In this document: positions 53,066 to 63,051 of the stretch, in pieces
Layout: each line of letters begins with the position of its first letter
Numbering within the stretch: position 1 is the first letter of the stretch
NCBI GenBank assembly: GCA_947475165.1
Contig: CANJLD010000003.1
Location: 186,001 to 250,000, forward strand
DNA length: 64,000 nucleotides
Origin: Bacteroidota bacterium
GTDB taxonomy: Bacteria; Bacteroidota; Bacteroidia; Chitinophagales; LD1
Reading direction: 5' to 3'
Notes under the pieces: model-generated
Seen by the model: the letters and a program-made list of their open reading frames with translations, nothing else
Told to the model about the DNA's origin: nothing
The model's database searches: none
Made by a program: the position numbers and the translations under genes

Positions 53066-53430
53066 GGGCCTGATTGGAATTGACGGGAAGCCTTGGAGGT
53101 AAACCCGCGTGCCGTGGGTGTTTGATACCACGATAATCCATCCTACAAACAATTTTAACTGGCGAATATTCATACGCCATGGCTGCTTAATCCTTAGGAT
53201 TAACCACCATTTGCCCTGCGCTTAAGGTACCATACACAGCGCACTGGCAACCAAAAATTGGTAACGTACTCGTAAAGCATCATCTACTTTGCGATGTATG
53301 AACGACAGATGTAAGAAACAAGTTGGAGGGTTGCTTATGCGGCTTGTTTACGAAAATCAATAAGTAACTACGCATGTAGAAAGTCTATCGTCAACTTATC
53401 CGGACGTGGGTTCGATCCCCACCAGGTCCA
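53066..53430 (+). ncRNA. ssrA: Transfer-messenger RNA (tmRNA)
   Basis: The 5' end GGGCCTG (53066-53072) pairs with CAGGTCC (53423-53429), giving the tRNA-like acceptor stem with discriminator A at 53430; CCA is not encoded. The T arm is GTGGGTTCGATCCCCAC (53406-53422). GATTGGAATTGACGGGAAGC near the start is the conserved D-arm side. The tag reading frame begins at GGC 53161 and reads GEYSYAMAA, then TAA at 53188-53190, close to the Bacteroides tag GETNYALAA as I recall it. tmRNA with SmpB frees stalled ribosomes and marks the peptide for proteolysis. Confidence 0.95.
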
Positions 53431-53436
53431 CTTTTT

Positions 53437-54381
53437 TTAAAAGCTCTTTGCAGAAATGTGAAGAGCTTTTTTGTTTTGCAGCGGACACAAAAACTTTAAC
53501 GCTTTCGGAACAACCGTAACTTTCATAGGAGAGTAGCCGATAAATTCTCCGTCCATATCAATAGGAAGCGGTTCGTCTGTTTCAATCAAAATTTCTTTTG
53601 CTGTATGATAACTCATTTGCGGATGATCTATTTTCAGGCATTTGCGAACCTTTCCAAGATTCATCAAATAATCCCACAAAGAAATTTCTGCACCTAAAAC
53701 AATTTCGAATTGACCATCATCCGGTTTTGCATCCGGTGCAATTCCTAAACCGGCACCAAAGTATTTTCCATTGGCAATAATGTAGCTGAGTATTTTTCCC
53801 TCATAGCTAAAATCATCAGCTTTTGTTTTTGCTTGCTTGTGTTTGAAGCTCAGGAAAGTTGTAATAATTGCTTTTTGAAAAGTAAGAAACGCTCCAAGTA
53901 ATTTTGATGAACCGGCAAGCTTTTGTGCTATGAAACCGCCTAAACCCACATCGGTAATATTTATAAAGTAACGTGATTCATCTTTGCCTTCGGTGTTCTT
54001 AAAGTGCACCAAGCCCAAATCAATTTCCTTTATAGAATCTGACTCTATTAGTTTTTTGAGCTCATCCGGATTATTTGTAGCCCCGATTGTTTTTGAAAAA
54101 TCATTCCCTGTGCCGTGAGGTAGCAAACCAACTTTTACATTTTTATTTCCTGAAAGCATAATGCCGTTGGCTACTTCGTTCATAGTTCCATCGCCACCTG
54201 CCGAAATAATATAGGTGGAATTATCCGAAGCAGCCTGTCGGGCTAATTCGACCGCATGCCGTGAAAAGTCGGTGAAATGAAAAACTATTTCGTATGAACT
54301 GTTAAATGCTTCGCGTATATCCGAAAGGAGTTTTGTATTGCCTCTGTGTTTGCCATGCAGGATGAAACTTATTTTACTCAT
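53437..54381 (-). CDS. Diacylglycerol kinase family lipid kinase
   Basis: 314 residues of the DAGK catalytic family (YegS/DgkB/BmrU type). The nucleotide loop GGDGTMNEVANG lies about residue 63, followed by LPHGTGNDFSKTIGA, and the C-terminal beta domain ends with EPLPIDMDGEFIGY, which is the family's conserved ending. It phosphorylates a lipid with ATP; the exact lipid is unknown. The start codon overlaps the end of the SDR gene (54378-54381), so the two are an operon. Its stop is only 6 bp from the tmRNA 3' end on the opposite strand. Confidence 0.93.
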   Translation of the reverse strand: MSKISFILHGKHRGNTKLLSDIREAFNSSYEIVFHFTDFSRHAVELARQAASDNSTYIISAGGDGTMNEVANGIMLSGNKNVKVGLLPHGTGNDFSKTIGATNNPDELKKLIESDSIKEIDLGLVHFKNTEGKDESRYFINITDVGLGGFIAQKLAGSSKLLGAFLTFQKAIITTFLSFKHKQAKTKADDFSYEGKILSYIIANGKYFGAGLGIAPDAKPDDGQFEIVLGAEISLWDYLMNLGKVRKCLKIDHPQMSYHTAKEILIETDEPLPIDMDGEFIGYSPMKVTVVPKALKFLCPLQNKKALHISAKSF

Positions 54382-55148
54382 ACGTCAAAAAACTTTGCCG
54401 CACCTGGCACCACTAAACTGTTAGGGAAAAGCTGGGCAGCAACTTTGCCGGCTTTATTAATCATACCAGGAACAACCACTGCTTTATTTTTCAGCAATCC
54501 ATCTAATCCAGCTTTTGCTACTACATCAGCTTTCATCATAAACTGCGAATTCTTTTCTATCACCTTTTCCATTTCTGCGGGTTTAAAAAATTCCGATTCT
54601 GTTCCACCAGGACAAAGTGCGGTTACGTGTACATTTTGTTTACGCAACTCAAACCGTATAGCTTCTGAGAACGAAACTACAAATGCTTTGGTAGCGCAAT
54701 AAACCGCCATATACGGTGTGGGCTGAAACGCACCGGTGCTGGCGGTATTCAATAAATATCTATTTTGCTTCGGGTCAGATGCGTTTAGAAATTCATGTGC
54801 CATGCGCACCATCGAATCCATGTTCAGGTGCATTACTTCTAAATGTCTGTCCAACGGTTTTTCATCAAACTTTCCGAAGTAGCCCACGCCTGCATTGTTG
54901 ATAAGCATGTTTACGTTCCATCCGTTTTGCTTTACCCAATCAAATATCTTTTTGTGAATGGCATGGTCGAGTAAATCGGCTGTATGAATTTGTACGCTGA
55001 TATTTTTCTGCGAAAGTTCTTTTTGTAACTCCTCAAGCAAGGGTTGCGAGCGCGCAACAAGAATTAAATTCATACCCCGCTCAGCACATTCGCAGGCAAA
55101 AGCTTTACCTATTCCTTTGCTAGCTCCGGTTATAAGTGTGTAGTTCAT
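54378..55148 (-). CDS. Short-chain dehydrogenase/reductase
   Basis: 256 residues from the ATG at 55148 (MNYTLITGASKGIGKAFACE); nine more codons are open upstream but add no family sequence. TGASKGIG is the cofactor loop, NNAGVGYFGKF and the catalytic YCATKAFVVSFS (Tyr-x-x-x-Lys) follow. The C-terminal part (ALCPGGTESEFFKPAEMEKV) is typical of the acyl-dehydrogenase-like SDRs of group SDR-DltE. Substrate unknown; its operon partner is a lipid kinase, so a lipid or steroid-like substrate is a guess. Confidence 0.92.
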   Translation of the reverse strand: MNYTLITGASKGIGKAFACECAERGMNLILVARSQPLLEELQKELSQKNISVQIHTADLLDHAIHKKIFDWVKQNGWNVNMLINNAGVGYFGKFDEKPLDRHLEVMHLNMDSMVRMAHEFLNASDPKQNRYLLNTASTGAFQPTPYMAVYCATKAFVVSFSEAIRFELRKQNVHVTALCPGGTESEFFKPAEMEKVIEKNSQFMMKADVVAKAGLDGLLKNKAVVVPGMINKAGKVAAQLFPNSLVVPGAAKFFDV

Positions 55149-55160
55149 GAGCGAAATGTA

Positions 55161-55200
55161 AAAACAAAAATGCAACTCACTTGAGTTGCATTTTTGTTTT
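55161..55200. terminator. Bidirectional hairpin terminator
   Basis: AAAACAAAAATGCAACTCA, a 2-nt loop, and TGAGTTGCATTTTTGTTTT: a 19-bp perfect stem. It lies after the giant surface protein (minus, stop at 55228). Confidence 0.9.
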
Positions 55201-55230
55201 AAGTCCCCTTTAGGGGATTTAGGGGTTTTA
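55199..55230 (-). repeat. 3' end repeat (CCCC...GGGG family) after the giant surface protein
   Basis: On the minus strand TAAAACCCCTAAATCCCC then TAAAGGGGACTTAA, starting at the stop codon of the gene 55228-63006. Sense orientation. Confidence 0.85.
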
Positions 55231-58200
55231 CTTATTCGTAATCAGCAATTTCTTGGTGATAATCTCATTATCATTTTTCACTTTCACAATTACATAAGCA
55301 GCTTCAAGGTTGCCGATTGATTTGGTGTAAACAGTGCTTCTGCCAAATTTCTCGTTTACCAGCTGCTGACCTAACACATTGTAAATTTCAATCGTAGCCT
55401 CCACCTTGGTTTGCTTGCTGAAGTCGATAAACACTTTGTTCTCGTTGCTCCAGATGCTGATGCCTTTGCTGTTGGTGATGTTGTTCAGACCGGTAGTTGC
55501 TTTTTCGGTTGCTGTAACGGTTTGTGTGGTAGTTGAACTGCAACCGCCAGCGTTCGTAACAGTCAAAGTAACCGTATATGTTCCTGCTGTTGTGTAAGCA
55601 TGAACTTCAGTTGTGTTTGCTGATGTTGTTCCATCACCAAAATCCCAAGCCGTTGTTGTTGCGTTTGCTGTGGTGTTGGTGAACGTCACATCATCCGTTG
55701 TTTCAACTGCTGTGGAAGAAACAGTTGCTGTTGCAGTAACCGGTTGTGTTCCGCTGATGGTGATGTTCTTCACCACCGTGTAATTGTTCGCATCAATAAG
55801 CGTAAGCGTATATGTGCCTGCTTGTGCGTTCACTGTTACCGGTGTGCTTTGATTCAATGTGCCGCTTGATATTGTTGCATTGTTGTTATCAGTAACCGTA
55901 TAAGTCCAGTTAGCTGTTCCCGGTTGAGTAATGTTGATGGTTCCAAGTGTATTGCAATTTTGATTTACTGTAGCAATTTCTGCCTTTGGTGTAAAGTGCA
56001 ATACAAAGCGATTCCAGTCATCGGCTGCATCTGAGGTAAAGTTGTAGTCACCGGTTCTTACATCGTAGAAAATATTCAACTTCTTATCTTCTAAAGTAAT
56101 GTAGCTGGTCGGGTCGAAGCTGTTTAGTCCTTCGAAGGTCAGCGTGTAGCTTCCGCTTGTTCCCGGTTCAAAGCCTACATCTACGGTTGATGTTTGTGCT
56201 ATTGAGTGAAGAATATTTCTGTTCAACCAGTAGCCGTTGTTCATGCTGTAAAGGTTGTGTCTGCCTATGCTGCCGGTTAATTTGTTGGCATCAAAATCTG
56301 CATCAAACACATCAGTAGCATTGGTGTTAAAACCAACCGTTGCCACATCATCTATGCTATTGGCATTGTTGATGGCTCTGATGCTTAACTGCTCCGGTGT
56401 GTTTTGTGCATAGAAAGTTTGTGCGGTTACTACGCGGTTGCTTCCGTTTATAGTATAGGTACTTACACCTACAAAGCTGCTTTTATGAACAAAGAATGCC
56501 TGGAACGGTGCAATAGCAATAGTGCTTGAGCCTATTACATAAGCAGTGTAGCCACCGGTTAAGGCGTTCCATACCTGTAACTGGTTATCAAATCCGCTTA
56601 CTGTTGCGCTGCTTAAATCAAGAGTGGCGTTGTATGGGTTCGAAACCAATTGCCAGCCCGAACCGAAGGCGGTTGGTGAATTGTGCTGCAGTGTTCCTTT
56701 ATTCCAGTTGCTGTTGCTTAAGCCGGATAGAGAATAGCTTGATACTGTATTCGGTGTGCCGTGAACGGTCAATGTTCCTGAACCGGTTCTGGCTACCGAG
56801 TAACCTTGAAGCGGTGTGGCATTGCTGCCACCCGCTGCTACGTTCCAACTGGCCATTGGGCAGGCTGCACCGGTTGCCTGGTTATATGTAAATACACTAC
56901 CATATGCTGATGATACGTCCAGTTGCGTTTCTGAACAGTTAGATGTTGGTGTTACCGGTGTTACTGTTCCTGAACTTCCGCTTGCTCCAAATTGGGCAAC
57001 ATCGGCATTGCTTACAGGGCTACCCATGTAGTGCTGGTTATAGCTGTTGACATTTGGAGTTGAGTAGTAGCGTTCTTCATAAATAGTTCCGCCAAATGTA
57101 AATGTTCCGCTAAAAGTAACCGGTGGAGTCTGTGTTCCAAAATCGTTGAAGATAGCATGTGCGGTGGCGTTACTTTTTAAAGTAAATAAACCACCGGTGT
57201 TGCCACTGTTATCCAATGCTCCGGCTTGTAGTTCTAAAGCTGTAAACACATCGAAGAAGCTGTTGTTTTGAACGATTACACTGCCGCTTGTTTTATTTAC
57301 GCGTAGAGTAGGGAAACTGGCTCTTCCGCTAAAGGTTTGTGTGCCGCTTCCGTTAAATATAAGTTTACCCGTGCCGTTGGTAGTAATGCTGGATGCCGTT
57401 GAAGAGCCACCGGTGAAGTTACCGCATACCGATAATGTTTGGGTGTTGTTTACTGCAATGCTTGCTCCGTCCTGAACCGTCAGGTCGCCCACGCTAATGG
57501 AGCCGCTTCCAATGACTGGATAAATCGGAGTTCCTATAGGGCTGCTTGCCGGTATAGTTGGTATAAGCACGTTATCTGAACAGGTTGTAGGAACGGCTCC
57601 GTAACTCCAGTTAGTTGGAATTATCCAGCCCGCGCTACCGCCTAGCCAGGTGTTAGGCCCACAACCTATTGTGTAAGCTGTGCCCACTGATGCGTTAGAG
57701 CAGCTGTTAGTTACCACAACGTTTCCGTTGCAAACACCACTACCCAAAGCAGGCAGCGTAACTACAATACTTGTTGATGACTCGGTAACCACAGTTAAGG
57801 TAGTAACACCAATGGTTACACTATTACCTGTGGCTGTAAAATCAGTACCGGTAATAGTTACGTTGCTGCCCGGTAGGGCATTAGCCGGCAAAATTGATGT
57901 AATGGTTGGCGATAAGAGAGCCGGTTGGCTCACCGCTTGACTAGCGGTTACTTCACAAAGCAGGGCATCTTTAACCGTTACACTATAAGTTGCTGCGGCA
58001 AGACCAGTAACATCTTCAGTAGTTGCACTGCTTGCATTGGTTGACCAGATGTAAGTAAACGGAGAGTTACCGTTGCTTACTGTTAAATTAATTGCCCCGT
58101 TACTGCCACCGTTGCAGGTTACATCAGTAGCAGCAAAGCTTAAAGTAGCAGGGGTGCCGGTAAATTCAATAGCCCCTATATCAGGCGTTGAAGTATTACG

Positions 58201-61200
58201 GGTTGCCGCTAAGTAGTCATCGGCAACATTGATAGAGAAACCTGCTGTGGTTGTAATAGGAGTTCCTTTGCCGTCTAACCAGCAGTTAGTAGTAGCATTT
58301 GGAGTTAAATCGCTGGTTGGTGGATTTGACTGGTTGAACAATACCAAATTGTTTTGCGAAAGCAAATCAATATTAGGTGTCAATACTGTTCTCCAATTGG
58401 CAATTGTGGTTTGGTTGGCAGAGTTAAACTGACCAATGAAATGGTTTGCTCCCGGAGCATACAATAAGTTGTTGTTAGAATTAAATGCAGTAGGTGCACT
58501 TGCAGGAATAACATATAAGCAATAGTGGTTAGAAGTTGCTCCACCTGTATTGCTTCTTACATTGTAGAACATGTTATTTCTCAAAACAAGACTACTTGAA
58601 TTGTCGCTTTGTATAAACGCAGCTGTTGCGTTTGTTCCTGTATTTTGACTGCCACCAAGGTAAACTGAATTATAAAAATAATTAGTTCCCAAGCCGCTAC
58701 ATTCATTTATACCGTAAATACGTACAAAATTTGTGTTGTTGTCATTGGTAAGTATAATCTGGTTGTTATATACTTTCCAAGTTCCATCCCACACGCGGAT
58801 ACCTTGTACCCCCGGCTGAAGGTAAGCGGTAGTACCGGTTGCTGTATTAGTAAAATCAGTTAGTTTGTTGCGGAAAATGCTTCCGCTTACAAACCTATCT
58901 ACACCAATGCCCACAACAGCAGGGCCTACAGCTGAAGTTGTCGCACATTTTAAACCTGATATAGTGTTATCTGAAATAGTTGGGCTTCCTCCTGAATTTG
59001 TATTGCTTATCAGAATACCGCACAACTGGTAAGTATTGCTGGTATAGGTAGTAAATGTTCCATCGTAATAAGAGTAATTGCTGCCCCTGCCGTAAGTAGT
59101 AAGGTTAGTAATGGTGTTGTGGTCAATACTAATACCTGTGCCGGAACCATCGGCTTTTATACCGCGTAGACTTGAAATTGTTCCTGTTCCATTATTGGTA
59201 ATATTTGTAATGGTATTGTAAGAAATGTTCTCAATATCCGTAGCGGCAGTGCCGATAGTGAATATGCCTCGCACTTGTGTATTACTTGCGCTAGCTCCAC
59301 CAACGGTAATACCCAATGCCGAATTAGCATTTCCAATTACGTTTCCGCTGCCTGCTTTACCAATGTTTGCTTTACCGTTCTCTACATCTATACCATAAAA
59401 ATAGGGCGATGAGTTACTGGTAAGGGCTATGTTCTGAATAAAGTTTCCTGAAATATCAGTAGGTGTTGTAGAAGCAGGTGCCGCATTGGCAGCATAGTAA
59501 ATACCTGTAATCTGTCCGTTGCTGGTTACGGTGTAAGCCAGACCTGTACCATTAGCATCTCCACCGCCTATGGTATTGCCGGTAATGATATGCCCGTTGC
59601 CGTAGTTTACATAAATACCATAGTTGGTGTATGTTCCTATAGCAATGGTAAAGCCATTTAAATAACAGCTGTTACCGGTAATACTGCAGCCATTGGCAGC
59701 ATTTACAGCGTAAATGCCTCCATAAAAATAGTTGTATACTTTGTTTGAGGTAATAGTTACTACAGCACTGGTATTGCTTACATAAATGCCATAACTTGGC
59801 AACGATGCAAGATTGGTTACGTCATTGTGTATATCGTTGTTCTCGATAGTAACGCTGGCTGTTGCAGCGGCCAGCGCATATACCTGTACTCCTGAACCGT
59901 TACTCTGAATATCGCAGTTGTTTATTTTATCGTTTACACAATCGTTACCAAAATTAATGGTGCCATAAGTGGCATCTGTATTACGCAACACCAACAACCT
60001 TTGCGTACCAGTACCTCCGCTTATGGTTACACGGTCGGCACCGATAATACGGAACAACAAATCTGCACTATAGCTGCCCGATAAAGTTCTTACTGTTCCG
60101 TCAGACTGTATGTTTAAAGTATAGTTGCCGGTTGTTGTTGCACATGTAGTTGGGTTGTATTCTGTCCACTGTGTAAGTGCGTTGGCACCGCTTTCGGTAA
60201 TGTCGCTTATAATATTAACGGTTACGTTGCCTGCTAAACCCACTGTACCAATGGTGCTAAACAATCCGCCTGTACCGGTTAAGGAAGTCATTTCCTGTCC
60301 GGTTCCTACTGAGTAAGTTCCGTTTAACCTAACGTTTACACCCGAGTAAGTATACGAGTCATTTGCAGGAGTTCCGTCTGTTTGACCGCTTGGCAAAGAG
60401 GTGGAAACCACAATACTGTTGTTTTGTATTTTGTTTAAGTTAAGTGCAGTTAAAGTAACCGTGGTAGATGCTCCCGTAGCTATAGGCGTTCCGAAAGTAA
60501 AATCCTGAAAATTGCTGCTGCCTCCGTTAATAGTATAGTTAACGCGCACACTGCTTAAGGCGTTTGTTCCAAAGTTTTTAACCGTTACAGTTAAATCCTG
60601 AGTAGGAGAGCATACCGGATTGGTAGCAAACGCTGCAAGTGTAACACCGGCATCATCAGGAATATTACAACTGCTTATAGTAACAGCATAGCCACTTGAT
60701 TGAGCGTAGCAGGTACCGTTTTTTCCAACCACTGAATACGTACCGCTGGAAGTAGCTGTGTAAGTACTGCTGTTTGAACCGGGGCCGGGAATAATACTTC
60801 CGTTCAGGAACCACTGGTAACTGGTAAAACCTGAACCCGCTGTAAGCAACAAACTGGTTGCAGGGCAGGGGTTGGTTCCGCTTCCACCACTGGCTACACC
60901 ATTAATAGTAGGCCCGGTTGTAACGGCTTGTGTAATGGTGATAGTTGCACCGGTAATATAAGTTGACGCAGTTGTATTGCATGTATTTGTATTTAAGGTT
61001 CCTGCTGCATTGCCCCAATTCGCGCCATTACCGGTTCTATTGGTAAAGGTAGCATTGGTAGCACCTCTTATACCCACCTGTGCAGAAGAGGCTGCATCTA
61101 CCGGAAGTGGAGTTTGATTGGAATAAGCTAACACAATTTGATTGCTCAGCGTTCCGCCACTTTCGTTCAGCTTAATCTGAAAATCCTGACGGTTGCAATC

Positions 61201-63006
61201 AGTATAGCCGAAACTATACCAAAGGCCGTAATAACTTGAAGCAGAATATCCGCGCCATTGTATGGTAAGTATGCGGTTTGGTGCGATAACGGTTACCGTA
61301 TAACCAATATCGCGGACAGTTGGAGCAACATAGTTTGAGTTGATAAAAGTGCCCATAGCAGAAATAATTCCATCAATGGTTCCTGTGCCGCCAAGGTTTG
61401 CCGAAGCATTGCTGAGCGGGTTGGTTGCACTGGCAAGAGGTGCACCGGTTCCGAACCAGATATAGCCATTAGTATTTAAACCAAAAGTAGTGTAGTTAGT
61501 TCCACCATAATTAAAAGTAAAGCCAATAGGCTGGTTGGTATAATTGGTATTAACAGTATTAGCTGTTTGTAAAGTAGTAGTTGGTGTAATGGCTGTCATA
61601 ATTGTACCTCCACGAACTACGCTAGCAGCACACCCACCGCTGGTGGTGCCATCCAAGGTGCTTTGAGAACTTGTTAGTGGAGTAGCAAACCAATAGCAAT
61701 TAGGGGTGGCGTTGTACTCATACACATCAAATGTATAGCCCGTAAAGTTGGCCATACCGGTTACGTTTACACTGGTACCTGTTCCGTTATACACCACAAA
61801 GTTTCCGGTGCCTGTAATAGCAGAGCCTGTTCCTGCACCAAAAGCAGTATTGGTAGTATAAGTAGCATTATAAGTAGGAAACACACGGGTAGTAGCTGTT
61901 AAGCGAGCCACTACCAGTACATTGGTTCCGCTGCCGCGCACCCAAGTGGTGGTCATAGCATTGTTGGTGATAGCGCTATAAGCTAAGCCGGTAGCATTCA
62001 ATGCCGGGGAGCAGGAAGCTGATGTTTGGGCCAGGCTTGCTGCACTGCCGTAACAGGTTCCGCTATATTCATAAACAGAATACGTATAAACGGTAGAAGG
62101 TATTAATGTATTTACATTCACCGTGGTTCCGGTGCCTACATACACTACAAAATTACCTGCCCCGGTAATAGCCGAGCCGGTTCCGGCTCCAAATGTGTTA
62201 TTAGCGGTATAAGTACTACCGCTGGTGGGCGCCACCAAAGCCGTAGCGGTTAAGCGGGCCACAACAACAACTCCTGTGGAGCCATTGCCACGCACCCAGT
62301 TTACATCGTTGCTGGTGCTTAGCAGGTTGCCAAAGGTAATGCTAGTTGCAGGCCCCGTAGGTGGAATACAGGTAGGTATTGCCTGAGAACCCGCAAGCCC
62401 TGCCGAATAACAATAGGTGGCACTGGCTTCGTAAACAGCAAAGTGGTAAGTGGTTCCTGGTGTTAAATTGCTAACCGCTACAGAACTTCCTGTGCCGGCA
62501 TAAACTACAAAATTAGATGAACCTAAGTTTGTTCCGCTTCCGAATATGCTGTTTGCGCCTGCCGTATAATTTGTTCCGGTTGAAGGTCCTGCACTTACTG
62601 CACTTGTAGCATGTGCTACCACTACACGGTTAGTGCCGCCTCCGTTGGTCCAGTTAACGGTAACACCTGTTGTGCCAAGCCCGGTAAAGTTCATGGAAGT
62701 AGCAAGCGGAGATGGTTGCGTACAAGCCGAAGTTACAGTGAACTTAACATTGGGAATTGCCGATACATTAGTCGCGTAGGCTGAAGCGCAAGTTACCGCT
62801 GCACCTCCGTTATGAATCATTTGAACAACTGCGGTATTAGTACGTCTGCATCCTCCATAACTGGTGATAAGACCTACCCCCGTAAAAGTATAACAATACT
62901 CCACCACTAAGTTACTGGTTCCGTCCCAGGTAAAATTTGTGGCAAGCGTATTGGTAACGTTATAGCCGGTTGAATTTGGAAAAGTTATGGCTGTTGGTCC
63001 AAACAC
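55228..63006 (-). CDS. Giant surface protein, T9SS type A sorting domain (part after an in-frame stop)
   Basis: 2592 residues that follow a TAA at 63052-63054 in the same frame as the gene fragment 63052-63489; the GTG at 63006 is not a natural start, so this is the interrupted body of one gene of about 2753 codons. Order of modules: repeats of the fibronectin-like type with VVVARLTATA / NFVVYVGTGT (about 80-450), a domain with GFTFNYGGTNYTTFGLNTNG, an Ig-like region, a parallel beta-helix (about 1080-1500; ITSNKVYNYFYGGIYAVN), a SprB repeat (ATDVTCNGGSNGAINLTV), an IPT/TIG domain, a PKD domain (TTAWDFGDGTTSANTTE), and the final type-A sorting domain (ATIEIYNVLGQQLVNEKF). It looks like a secreted adhesin, intact over its whole remaining length. 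Confidence 0.85.
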   Translation of the reverse strand: MFGPTAITFPNSTGYNVTNTLATNFTWDGTSNLVVEYCYTFTGVGLITSYGGCRRTNTAVVQMIHNGGAAVTCASAYATNVSAIPNVKFTVTSACTQPSPLATSMNFTGLGTTGVTVNWTNGGGTNRVVVAHATSAVSAGPSTGTNYTAGANSIFGSGTNLGSSNFVVYAGTGSSVAVSNLTPGTTYHFAVYEASATYCYSAGLAGSQAIPTCIPPTGPATSITFGNLLSTSNDVNWVRGNGSTGVVVVARLTATALVAPTSGSTYTANNTFGAGTGSAITGAGNFVVYVGTGTTVNVNTLIPSTVYTYSVYEYSGTCYGSAASLAQTSASCSPALNATGLAYSAITNNAMTTTWVRGSGTNVLVVARLTATTRVFPTYNATYTTNTAFGAGTGSAITGTGNFVVYNGTGTSVNVTGMANFTGYTFDVYEYNATPNCYWFATPLTSSQSTLDGTTSGGCAASVVRGGTIMTAITPTTTLQTANTVNTNYTNQPIGFTFNYGGTNYTTFGLNTNGYIWFGTGAPLASATNPLSNASANLGGTGTIDGIISAMGTFINSNYVAPTVRDIGYTVTVIAPNRILTIQWRGYSASSYYGLWYSFGYTDCNRQDFQIKLNESGGTLSNQIVLAYSNQTPLPVDAASSAQVGIRGATNATFTNRTGNGANWGNAAGTLNTNTCNTTASTYITGATITITQAVTTGPTINGVASGGSGTNPCPATSLLLTAGSGFTSYQWFLNGSIIPGPGSNSSTYTATSSGTYSVVGKNGTCYAQSSGYAVTISSCNIPDDAGVTLAAFATNPVCSPTQDLTVTVKNFGTNALSSVRVNYTINGGSSNFQDFTFGTPIATGASTTVTLTALNLNKIQNNSIVVSTSLPSGQTDGTPANDSYTYSGVNVRLNGTYSVGTGQEMTSLTGTGGLFSTIGTVGLAGNVTVNIISDITESGANALTQWTEYNPTTCATTTGNYTLNIQSDGTVRTLSGSYSADLLFRIIGADRVTISGGTGTQRLLVLRNTDATYGTINFGNDCVNDKINNCDIQSNGSGVQVYALAAATASVTIENNDIHNDVTNLASLPSYGIYVSNTSAVVTITSNKVYNYFYGGIYAVNAANGCSITGNSCYLNGFTIAIGTYTNYGIYVNYGNGHIITGNTIGGGDANGTGLAYTVTSNGQITGIYYAANAAPASTTPTDISGNFIQNIALTSNSSPYFYGIDVENGKANIGKAGSGNVIGNANSALGITVGGASASNTQVRGIFTIGTAATDIENISYNTITNITNNGTGTISSLRGIKADGSGTGISIDHNTITNLTTYGRGSNYSYYDGTFTTYTSNTYQLCGILISNTNSGGSPTISDNTISGLKCATTSAVGPAVVGIGVDRFVSGSIFRNKLTDFTNTATGTTAYLQPGVQGIRVWDGTWKVYNNQIILTNDNNTNFVRIYGINECSGLGTNYFYNSVYLGGSQNTGTNATAAFIQSDNSSSLVLRNNMFYNVRSNTGGATSNHYCLYVIPASAPTAFNSNNNLLYAPGANHFIGQFNSANQTTIANWRTVLTPNIDLLSQNNLVLFNQSNPPTSDLTPNATTNCWLDGKGTPITTTAGFSINVADDYLAATRNTSTPDIGAIEFTGTPATLSFAATDVTCNGGSNGAINLTVSNGNSPFTYIWSTNASSATTEDVTGLAAATYSVTVKDALLCEVTASQAVSQPALLSPTITSILPANALPGSNVTITGTDFTATGNSVTIGVTTLTVVTESSTSIVVTLPALGSGVCNGNVVVTNSCSNASVGTAYTIGCGPNTWLGGSAGWIIPTNWSYGAVPTTCSDNVLIPTIPASSPIGTPIYPVIGSGSISVGDLTVQDGASIAVNNTQTLSVCGNFTGGSSTASSITTNGTGKLIFNGSGTQTFSGRASFPTLRVNKTSGSVIVQNNSFFDVFTALELQAGALDNSGNTGGLFTLKSNATAHAIFNDFGTQTPPVTFSGTFTFGGTIYEERYYSTPNVNSYNQHYMGSPVSNADVAQFGASGSSGTVTPVTPTSNCSETQLDVSSAYGSVFTYNQATGAACPMASWNVAAGGSNATPLQGYSVARTGSGTLTVHGTPNTVSSYSLSGLSNSNWNKGTLQHNSPTAFGSGWQLVSNPYNATLDLSSATVSGFDNQLQVWNALTGGYTAYVIGSSTIAIAPFQAFFVHKSSFVGVSTYTINGSNRVVTAQTFYAQNTPEQLSIRAINNANSIDDVATVGFNTNATDVFDADFDANKLTGSIGRHNLYSMNNGYWLNRNILHSIAQTSTVDVGFEPGTSGSYTLTFEGLNSFDPTSYITLEDKKLNIFYDVRTGDYNFTSDAADDWNRFVLHFTPKAEIATVNQNCNTLGTINITQPGTANWTYTVTDNNNATISSGTLNQSTPVTVNAQAGTYTLTLIDANNYTVVKNITISGTQPVTATATVSSTAVETTDDVTFTNTTANATTTAWDFGDGTTSANTTEVHAYTTAGTYTVTLTVTNAGGCSSTTTQTVTATEKATTGLNNITNSKGISIWSNENKVFIDFSKQTKVEATIEIYNVLGQQLVNEKFGRSTVYTKSIGNLEAAYVIVKVKNDNEIITKKLLITNK

Positions 63007-63051
63007 GGTTGTTAAGCCGGTTTGAGGACTACCCCATCCTAACGATGTAGC

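Noticed and set aside
53066-53430. tmRNA 3' end as integration site of a genomic island
   Set aside because: No integrase gene or duplicated 3' segment of the tmRNA is visible downstream; the next genes are ordinary.
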